Source of the DNA: Norana najaformis
Taxonomy: Eukaryota > Annelida > Clitellata > Crassiclitellata > Hormogastridae
DNA: 64,000 nt
Reading direction: 5' to 3'
Assembly (NCBI GenBank): GCA_964023275.1
Contig: OZ029916.1
Span: 38,434,396 to 38,498,395 of the forward strand
The first letter of the stretch is position 1. Every line of letters begins with the position of its first letter. The position numbers and the translations under genes were made by a program. The notes beneath the pieces are model-generated. The model ran no database searches. It was not told the DNA's origin and worked only from the letters and a program-made list of their open reading frames with translations. This document shows, one piece after another, positions 62,801-64,000 of the stretch.

Positions 62801-63542
62801 ACTTGCTGCAGCGTATGTAGCTATGAGAATGCCGCTCTTGCACATAATTCTCCCAGAAAACAAAGTCCTCGAATACGAACAGATTCTGAGGCGAAATGTA
62901 TCCTCCCTAAGACGAAACGCACATGTAATGTAAAGAAGACAATTTATACAGAGCACTTCAGTAGCAAAGAATAGCAAGAAGTGTTTTGGTGAAGTATTTG
63001 AAAGGTGCTTCAGCAATGTTCTGACACTTACACAGTTTGTCCTGGAAAAGGCACTATATAAACTGACAAATATAATACAATATAGATTTGGTAATATTCC
63101 ATTAGATAACATTAGATTGTGTTAGGTTAGACTGGACTATGCCTGGAAGCTGATGACGAGATTAAATTAGATTCAGTTAGATTACCAGTATATCTAGAAC
63201 CAGATGACAAGGCTAGATTAGATGTGCAACCTGGTGACAAAATTATGGTAGATTAGATTAAGCAATACCTGAAACCTGGCAACAAGGTTAGATCATATTA
63301 CTGTAGACTGTACCTGGGAGCTTGTGATAACTTCTTGAACACCACTTCCATCATAGTTGCAGAACTTTATGTAGCTGTAGTGAGTGTCACCAAAGTATAG
63401 TCGATGCACTGGAAGATCGATCGCGAGCACAGAGGGATTGCTCACCTTCTCCGTTACAATCACCGTTCGGTTTGATCCATCCATCGAAGCCGACTCAATC
63501 ATCGGATCTCCCATGATATTCGTCCAAAACATCAGTCGTGAC
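16617..63542 (-). CDS. LRP2: Megalin / LDL receptor-related protein 2-like endocytic receptor (C-terminal ~3,053 residues)
   Basis: Fifty-three exons with GT-AG borders join in one frame; every exon length fits its phases, and the 5' exons are beyond the window. The receptor takes up many ligands by clathrin-mediated endocytosis. Order N to C: propellers 3-6 with EGF spacers, 10 LA repeats, EGF pair, propeller 7, EGF, 11 LA repeats, EGF pair, propeller 8, two EGFs, a membrane helix, a ~146-residue tail. Human megalin (about 4,655 aa) has the same 4/10/1/11/1 layout. Two features favour LRP2 over LRP1: the [10 protein letters not shown]...CNCPQGYYG EGF next to the membrane (LRP1 has six EGFs there), and the acidic tail end [10 protein letters not shown], like megalin's LVKEDSEV. 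Most EGF and LA exons are bounded by phase-1 introns, as is usual for shuffled extracellular modules. The module entries below give exon positions. Confidence 0.93.
17419..17539 (-). CDS. LRP2: Megalin juxtamembrane cytoplasmic exon
   Basis: Forty codons plus a split Arg, continuing the basic stop-transfer sequence (FYRRRRNKSFQ) into [12 protein letters not shown]. This aligns loosely with the GNGVTFRSG segment of vertebrate megalin tails. Ends at a consensus donor (gtaagt). Confidence 0.85.
17930..18150 (+). repeat. SINE-like ~250-bp repeat
   Basis: Shares blocks in the same order with 47690-47945 and 62185-62480: 'ggcacccactcagcc', 'ggttggtaaataagt', 'ggttaaaaaagtgttct', 'gtgcctcagcc', and a final 'gtgtgttacctttttacctt'. 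It lies between the transmembrane exon and the preceding cytoplasmic exon of megalin. Confidence 0.55.
18172..18256 (-). CDS. LRP2: Megalin transmembrane exon
   Basis: Encodes a single hydrophobic helix of about 24 residues ([18 protein letters not shown] then VAFIF) followed by YRRRR, a classic stop-transfer for a type I membrane protein. Confidence 0.92.
18549..20272 (-). CDS. LRP2: Megalin membrane-proximal EGF modules (exons 20150-20272, 19456-19569, 18549-18602)
   Basis: Exon 20150-20272 closes propeller 8 with an EGF ([19 protein letters not shown]). Exons 19456-19569 and 18549-18602 together encode a second EGF ([11 protein letters not shown], an acidic EEDDNDD loop, then [13 protein letters not shown]), split by a phase-1 intron. 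The C-x-C-MNGG start and CxCPxGYxG end are the megalin signature, and no further EGFs lie between here and the membrane. A short serine-rich stalk follows. Confidence 0.9.
19915..20105 (+). repeat. Degenerate 'ttagtgtttaattg' repeat
   Basis: Roughly a dozen imperfect copies of 'gttagtgttta' in a megalin intron. No coding signal. Confidence 0.5.
20650..23048 (-). CDS. LRP2: Megalin beta-propeller 8 (exons 22769-23048, 22161-22289, 21536-21759, 20650-20829)
   Basis: A six-bladed YWTD propeller, the module that releases ligand at endosomal pH in LDLR-family receptors. Blade signatures are [45 protein letters not shown] and [11 protein letters not shown], with [12 protein letters not shown] and [12 protein letters not shown] loops. 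The 3' border of 20650-20829 (weak donor gtagct, phase 1) was chosen because it joins in frame to the next EGF; other donors a few codons away cannot be excluded. Confidence 0.88.
23397..23750 (+). repeat. Interspersed repeat of unknown class
   Basis: The end of this segment (ggcccaccactggtgaactt, gtgtttgtttactgac, ttttctgttcttaa) recurs at about 49120-49205. It is probably the 3' part of a retroelement. The two open frames across it overlap each other and show no family motif. Confidence 0.4.
23899..24045 (+). repeat. (GTA/GTT)n trinucleotide array
   Basis: About 145 bp of gtagtagtagttgttgttg-type triplets next to the donor of the megalin EGF exon at 24057. Read as protein it gives poly-Val or poly-Thr, which is an artefact. 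Confidence 0.9.
24057..24871 (-). CDS. LRP2: Megalin EGF pair before propeller 8 (exons 24740-24871, 24057-24197)
   Basis: Two consecutive one-exon EGF modules. The first has [12 protein letters not shown] and CHCPEGLRI. The second has [16 protein letters not shown], with the DxDEC calcium-binding start, and CQCHEGF. Both exons are phase 1-1. The trinucleotide array at 23899-24045 begins 12 bp from the donor of the second exon. Confidence 0.9.
25060..25435 (+). repeat. Degenerate TGAC/TGAA tetranucleotide repeat
   Basis: Long imperfect run of tgactga, gaatgaatga and similar words in the intron before LA repeat 11. Confidence 0.6.
25459..31340 (-). CDS. LRP2: Megalin LA cluster IV: eleven LDL-receptor class A repeats
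   Basis: The eleven repeats are encoded by part of 31222-31470 and by exons 30033-30278 (two repeats), 29193-29318, 28574-28717, 27957-28058, 27482-27604, 26673-26848, 25905-26109 and 25459-25584. Each has six cysteines and the calcium-binding end, for example [39 protein letters not shown] and [13 protein letters not shown]. The W/F...D residues that bind ligand lysines are largely present ([18 protein letters not shown]). Repeat 9 is split by a phase-0 intron between FQCDNS and ICIAPEWRC. Repeat 2 has NCTLP instead of the usual CIP. Eleven is the number in vertebrate megalin cluster IV. Confidence 0.92.
27240..27420 (-). repeat. LINE 3' tail with GTAT tract
   Basis: On the plus strand, gtatgtatgtctatatgaat followed by 'taatataacgctttttaagt' and 'cctcccaaaagcactgcc', matching the LINE-tail core seen at 14108-14200 and 24250-24305. 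Similar tails: 12783-12848, 19800-19850, 26570-26640, 32110-32225, 48950-49015, 57505-57595, 63890-63965. Confidence 0.55.
30600..30735 (-). mobile_element. tRNA-derived SINE
   Basis: Read on the minus strand: 'gtagccgattggttagag' (A-box-like), 'ctctgcttgtagtgtggag', a B-box-like 'ggtacaggtcttccc', then 'gagcaagtccttcactcaca'. The same order is in the SINE at 53100-53270. No intact tRNA cloverleaf is evident, so it is not a functional tRNA gene. Confidence 0.6.
31082..31128 (+). repeat. (GA)n microsatellite
   Basis: Uninterrupted run of about 23 GA units in the intron after propeller 7. Confidence 0.95.
31222..31470 (-). CDS. LRP2: Megalin exon with EGF after propeller 7 and first LA of cluster IV
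   Basis: The first ~44 residues are an EGF ([21 protein letters not shown]), the usual clamp after a propeller. They are followed without an intron by LA repeat 1 ([30 protein letters not shown]). Donor phase is 1. Confidence 0.9.
32255..36158 (-). CDS. LRP2: Megalin beta-propeller 7 (exons 35900-36158, 34528-34656, 33202-33372, 32255-32478)
   Basis: Complete six-bladed propeller: [49 protein letters not shown] and [13 protein letters not shown], with [12 protein letters not shown] and [12 protein letters not shown] loops. It ends ANRFTGERR...HPLRQRQ before the NPC of the next EGF. WTDWG and DYIE are near-invariant LRP motifs, which makes this the best-conserved propeller in the window. Confidence 0.92.
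32536..32710 (+). repeat. (CT)n-rich pyrimidine tract
   Basis: Runs of tctctctctc mixed with tctgtctc and ttactc. Not coding. Confidence 0.85.
33795..34420 (+). pseudogene. Decayed LINE reverse-transcriptase fragment (Jockey/CR1-like)
   Basis: Plus-strand frames give [13 protein letters not shown] and [13 protein letters not shown] (the F/YxDD catalytic motif), then in shifted frames [31 protein letters not shown] and [17 protein letters not shown]. That is the standard order of the RT palm and C-terminal region in these LINEs. Multiple frameshifts and stops make it dead. It sits antisense within a megalin intron. Confidence 0.75.
34745..34870 (+). repeat. Fragment of the GGCCTCGACC-type repeat family
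   Basis: Contains 'atttcagagatctgaatctc' and 'ttaaatggcgtggcgcccat', which match the inner part of the element at 10185-10690. Confidence 0.5.
34950..35475 (+). repeat. (TA)n-(GA)n junction followed by a ~450-bp purine tract
   Basis: About 15 TA units pass directly into ~20 GA units, then an almost pyrimidine-free G/A-rich strand (gaaggagaggaag-type words) to about 35475. On the megalin coding strand this is a very long polypyrimidine run inside an intron. Serine/leucine-rich reading frames across it are compositional artefacts. Confidence 0.85.
35715..35880 (+). repeat. AAGGT/GGTAA pentamer array
   Basis: Imperfect repeats of aaggtaagg. Similar arrays occur at 44215-44475, 45280-45465, 46615-46765 and 50783-50990, always in megalin introns in the same orientation. 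Confidence 0.7.
36427..37613 (-). CDS. LRP2: Megalin EGF pair before propeller 7 (exons 37488-37613, 36427-36558)
   Basis: First module: [23 protein letters not shown]. Second: [23 protein letters not shown], with the DINEC calcium-binding EGF start. Both are phase 1-1 exons between LA cluster III and propeller 7, as in all LRP1/LRP2 proteins. Confidence 0.92.
38000..38395 (+). pseudogene. LINE ORF2 C-terminus and 3' tail
   Basis: Plus-strand frames contain [24 protein letters not shown] and TFKxxL-like pieces with stops, the typical end of a CR1/Jockey LINE polyprotein. They are followed by the tail 'aataagctggtccccgtga' and 'tgggcgctgtagaaatc'. A second copy with the same layout lies at 39875-40255. 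It ends about 10 bp from the donor of the megalin exon at 38406. Confidence 0.65.
38406..44050 (-). CDS. LRP2: Megalin LA cluster III: ten LDL-receptor class A repeats
   Basis: Carried on most of 43735-44174 and on 43075-43279, 42360-42596, 40750-41007, 39406-39528 and 38406-38531. Standard ends include [39 protein letters not shown] and [13 protein letters not shown]. Repeat 3 crosses a phase-0 intron and has an altered calcium site ([11 protein letters not shown]). Repeat 7 has a longer first loop and a weak site ([13 protein letters not shown]). Repeats 9 and 10 have Asn in place of the Asp after the fourth cysteine ([16 protein letters not shown]). Ten repeats is the vertebrate megalin number for this cluster. 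Confidence 0.92.
38535..39065 (+). repeat. (ATC)n trinucleotide-rich region
   Basis: Dense catcatcat runs, with the longest uninterrupted array near 38826-38878. The open frames through it (poly-Ile, poly-Ser, poly-His) are artefacts. Confidence 0.9.
39274..39375 (+). repeat. Perfect 51-bp tandem duplication
   Basis: Two identical 51-bp units, each starting cctgacccacttctctgac and ending cttagatga, followed by the first ten bases of a third. It ends 30 bp from the donor of the LA exon at 39406. Confidence 0.95.
39875..40255 (+). pseudogene. Second LINE 3'-end copy
   Basis: Colinear with 38000-38395: 'cacctcttgcaatctctgca', 'cattcaaaactgtaag', 'ccgattcctcctc', 'aataagctggttccca', and a closing 'gggcactgaagaaatctcaa'. 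The reading frame is broken. Confidence 0.65.
41260..41760 (+). pseudogene. LINE ORF2 C-terminal remnant
   Basis: Frame 41466-41675 carries [19 protein letters not shown] followed by [14 protein letters not shown], the 'RSFSxxGPxxWNxLP' end common to CR1/Jockey LINEs. A degenerate 'caaccaaaggtgcatc' stretch precedes it. Antisense inside a megalin intron. Confidence 0.65.
43735..44174 (-). CDS. LRP2: Megalin exon with EGF and first LA repeats of cluster III, GC-rich
   Basis: This 440-bp exon, the longest in the gene here, fuses the EGF that ends propeller 6 ([15 protein letters not shown]) to LA repeats 1-3 without introns. Its base composition is strikingly GC- and CpG-rich (for example ccgacggcgggcacgtgtg) compared with the AT-rich introns and other exons. 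The splice junction with the preceding exon creates a cysteine one residue before the LNPC, giving an odd cysteine. Confidence 0.9.
44215..44475 (+). repeat. AAGGT pentamer array
   Basis: The clearest array of the pentamer family: ggtaaggtaaggtaaggt near 44410-44440, with degenerate flanks. Confidence 0.85.
44660..48890 (-). CDS. LRP2: Megalin beta-propeller 6 (exons 48681-48890, 47419-47599, 46455-46610, 45494-45615, 44660-44767)
   Basis: Blade motifs: [60 protein letters not shown], and the closing [15 protein letters not shown]. The opening [17 protein letters not shown] is a conserved first-blade sequence. For 48681-48890 I use the donor gtatac (phase 1); reading on to 48662 with gtgtat breaks the frame into 47419-47599. 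Confidence 0.87.
44840..45270 (+). mobile_element. Longest copy of the GGCCTCGACCCTGC repeat
   Basis: Contains, in order: a tail-like 'gcgcttcttaaaagctaagc', 'gggcctcgaccctgctcag', 'gaattaatcagatgagatcc', 'gctgcccatttgaatgg', a second 'taaagcactagttaagaa', 'gcttattcacgagcccc', 'gtggggttgtccaaagtgg', and 'gggaaaggagctgttagga'. Parts recur at 10370-10500 and 58340-58470. No ORF resembles a transposition protein, so it is probably non-autonomous. Confidence 0.55.
46958..47018 (+). repeat. (ATG/ATA)n microsatellite
   Basis: Trinucleotide run tgatgatgatgatgatg into aataataataata in a megalin intron. Confidence 0.9.
47690..47945 (+). repeat. SINE-like ~250-bp repeat
   Basis: Good copy of the family: 'ggcgcccactcagcgctcc', 'ggttggaaggtttcataaag', 'ggtgtccgctcactggattc', 'cgaataatccttcaacct', 'gtaaacaagtgtacaacctt'. 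Confidence 0.6.
49913..50041 (-). CDS. LRP2: Megalin EGF between propellers 5 and 6
   Basis: One-exon EGF, phase 1-1: [28 protein letters not shown]. The NPC...NNGGC pattern is that of the clamp module following each LRP propeller. Confidence 0.92.
50235..50470 (+). repeat. Minisatellite, ~24-bp unit
   Basis: About nine imperfect copies of 'tttggcaaatattcagccac'. The array lies in the intron between the EGF at 49913 and propeller 5. Confidence 0.9.
50617..56180 (-). CDS. LRP2: Megalin beta-propeller 5 (exons 56079-56180, 54439-54735, 53604-53739, 52410-52581, 51485-51598, 50617-50743)
   Basis: Blades: [22 protein letters not shown], then the expanded loop [67 protein letters not shown], and [11 protein letters not shown] at the end. 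The short exon 53604-53739 lies among AT-rich trinucleotide repeats; it was placed by matching phases and the GNIYFIS continuation of DWLAG. Several blades have diverged from YWTD. Confidence 0.88.
52862..52945 (+). repeat. Short copy of the GGCCTCGACC-type repeat
   Basis: 'acatgtttttctacagcaac', 'atgaccttgaccc', 'tcaatgaatttatcgggtga' match the family consensus start. Confidence 0.55.
53100..53270 (+). mobile_element. tRNA-derived SINE
   Basis: 'tagccgattagttaaagcac' (A box), 'gtatggattcaatcctccc' (B box ggattcaatcc), then 'tgagcaagtccttcgcacaa', the same body as 30600-30735 in the opposite orientation. A third, partial copy lies at 63760-63870 (minus). Confidence 0.65.
54165..54400 (+). 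repeat. SINE-like ~250-bp repeat
   Basis: 'ggtgtcctgctgttggattg', 'gtggtcacgtttgcacctc', 'cgaatgatccttcaaccct', 'gtgtaaacaagtgtgtgacc'. It ends about 40 bp from the donor of the exon at 54439. Confidence 0.6.
54960..55160 (+). repeat. GACAGACA/GAAA purine-rich tetranucleotide repeats
   Basis: Imperfect cagacagacagacgg-type repeats in the intron between 54735 and 56079. Confidence 0.8.
55560..55690 (+). mobile_element. Possible MITE remnant
   Basis: 'ggggtcgtccataaaggacg' resembles the GGGGTCGTCCATAAA ends of small DNA transposons seen in many invertebrates. An inverted-like 'tatgcggacgtctac' lies about 90 bp further on. No transposase ORF is visible. Tentative. Confidence 0.35.
56650..56778 (-). 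CDS. LRP2: Megalin EGF between propellers 4 and 5
   Basis: One-exon EGF, phase 1-1: [28 protein letters not shown]. Confidence 0.92.
57005..57275 (+). repeat. AATC tetranucleotide-rich region
   Basis: Runs of caatcaatcaatcaatc and related ccaatcaacc words in a megalin intron. Confidence 0.8.
57505..57595 (+). repeat. LINE 3' tail ending in (CATA)n
   Basis: 'cagcgcttttgagaggttct', 'taaaatgcgctatataaaag', then a catacatacata tract. It ends 20 bp from the donor of the exon at 57615. Confidence 0.65.
57615..61254 (-). CDS. LRP2: Megalin beta-propeller 4 (exons 61088-61254, 60142-60377, 58866-59058, 57615-57831)
   Basis: Blades: [78 protein letters not shown]. The acceptor of 60142-60377 is taken at TAG 60378-60380 (phase 0), because the AG nine bases further in does not keep the frame. 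It ends [13 protein letters not shown] before the next EGF. Confidence 0.88.
58340..58470 (+). repeat. Fragment of the GGCCTCGACC-type repeat, inner part
   Basis: 'aagtgctactttaaagctaa', 'gcgcagggcaccagcttac', 'gttatccaaagatgccatg' match 45075-45190. Confidence 0.55.
59076..59310 (+). repeat. (ACAT)n tetranucleotide-rich region
   Basis: Imperfect acatacatacat runs for more than 200 bp directly after the acceptor side of exon 58866-59058. Tyr/Cys/Val-rich frames here are artefacts. Confidence 0.85.
59885..60028. repeat. Long inverted repeat (~60-bp arms, AT-rich loop)
   Basis: The left arm starts cttgttgaccaagcc; the right arm ends gcttgtcaacaag. The two share a perfect ~25-bp block containing taagaccactttcacacat and differ at only a few positions elsewhere. 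The arms run into TA repeats around a 'gatgtattatgtacatc' centre. More TATA-gtgagtg repeats follow to 60095. It could form a stable hairpin as RNA or DNA, and lies 114 bp from the megalin exon at 60142. Confidence 0.85.
61320..61500 (+). repeat. (TA)n-rich region
   Basis: Several TATATA runs around a block similar to 59400-59480 ('aacagttaaatcacaacagt', 'tttatcaacaacat'-like), so part of it is an interspersed repeat shared with the other side of exon 60142. Confidence 0.6.
61871..61996 (-). CDS. LRP2: Megalin EGF between propellers 3 and 4
   Basis: One-exon EGF, phase 1-1: [28 protein letters not shown]. Confidence 0.92.
62185..62480 (+). repeat. SINE-like ~250-bp repeat
   Basis: 'cgcgcccactcaaccctcg', 'aggttaaaaaaggtgttct', 'gctgtggtcatgtttgcacc', 'atccttcaactttggtatc', 'gtaaacaagtgtgctacctt'. 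The fullest copy in the window. Confidence 0.6.
62714..63542 (-). CDS. LRP2: Megalin beta-propeller 3, C-terminal part (exons 63314-63542, 62714-62906)
   Basis: Contains [43 protein letters not shown] and a last blade [16 protein letters not shown]. The missing first blades and everything N-terminal (two LA clusters and two more propellers in vertebrates) must lie beyond the right edge. The incoming intron is phase 2, so at least one more exon follows; I see none in 63545-64000. Confidence 0.88.
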
Positions 63543-63759
63543 CTAGTAAGAAACAGTGTAACGCAATGTAAAATGACTCGATTTCTTATAGTTTGTAATG
63601 CCACTATTTTATTTTCCTATTTTAATTTATTTCTTTACATTTACATAGTGAATTATTTATATTCCTATTTTATTTCCTTATATTAAAATACTGCCGCTAT
63701 TTTACTTTTCTATTTTAATTTATCTGCAATATTTGTATAGTACCAATACCTAAAGACGA

Positions 63760-63870
63760 AGTTGCTGGCATTATTCAGTTGTGCATAAAAGATTTGCTAA
63801 AGGTCCTTGCACAGAGACCATCTCAGTGAAAGTTTGAACCTGCCCACTTCGTGTTACAGAATGGGAGCTC
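63760..63870 (-). mobile_element. Partial tRNA-derived SINE
   Basis: On the minus strand: 'gattggttgagctcccattc', 'gggcaggttcaaactttc' (B box ggttcaaac) and 'gcaaggacctttagcaaat', the body order of the other two SINE copies. Confidence 0.5.
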
Positions 63871-64000
63871 AACCAATCATGTATATATATATATATACAT
63901 ACACTCATTTACACAGCACCTTTTAGAAACTTCACAAATGTACTAAAACAAGGCAATCTAACTATTCTAAAAGGTGCAATTTAATTTGGGTTGAAAACGA

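Noticed and set aside
16617..63542. Assignment of the large receptor to LRP1
   Set aside because: LRP1 has six EGF modules before the membrane and a different tail; here there are two EGFs, the CMNGG/CNCPxGYxG module and an acidic LVESDNED end. LRP1 remains possible only if these were lost and gained independently.

Overview
The window is animal nuclear DNA. Its genes are broken into many short exons with GT-AG introns of about 150-1900 bp. The introns are AT-rich and full of microsatellites and decayed non-LTR retrotransposons, and every recognisable protein is a conserved metazoan one. The most likely source is an invertebrate; the sequence alone does not let me name the phylum.

Plus strand, 1-13.5 kb: three genes read rightwards. 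Positions 314-473 are the last coding exon of a U1A/U2B''-type spliceosomal RRM protein. Positions 2123-8881 hold a complete ten-exon UBR7 gene (UBR box plus PHD finger, 442 aa). Positions 11013-13448 hold a complete five-exon uracil-DNA glycosylase gene (290 aa) whose water-activating motif carries an unusual substitution.

Convergent gap, 13.5-16.6 kb: no cellular gene seen. It contains a LINE 3'-end remnant, a minisatellite, and a 5'-truncated RTE-like retrotransposon inserted in that minisatellite and flanked by a 14-bp target-site duplication.

Minus strand, 63.5-16.6 kb: 53 exons of one giant gene, which join in frame and encode the last ~3,053 residues of a megalin (LRP2)-type endocytic receptor. 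N to C, the order is: four EGF-separated YWTD beta-propellers (the first only partly in the window), an EGF, ten LDL-receptor class A (LA) repeats, two EGFs, one propeller, an EGF, eleven LA repeats, two EGFs, one propeller, two EGFs, a transmembrane helix, and a short cytoplasmic tail with one NPxY sorting motif. The 4 propellers / 10 LA / 1 propeller / 11 LA / 1 propeller layout is that of vertebrate megalin, and the C-terminal EGF and acidic end also favour LRP2 over LRP1. The gene's 5' end lies beyond base 64000.

The introns hold several repeat families: LINE 3' tails ending in tetranucleotide tracts, a second family with the core GGCCTCGACCCTGCTCA, a ~250-bp SINE-like family, tRNA-derived SINEs, a ~60-bp-arm hairpin, purine tracts and pentamer arrays. 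The genes do not form a pathway: splicing, ubiquitin ligation, base-excision repair and endocytosis are simply neighbours. I found no unfamiliar multi-gene system. The points most worth checking are the glycosylase motif, the reduced megalin tail, the GC-rich exon in the LA cluster, and the repeat biology.
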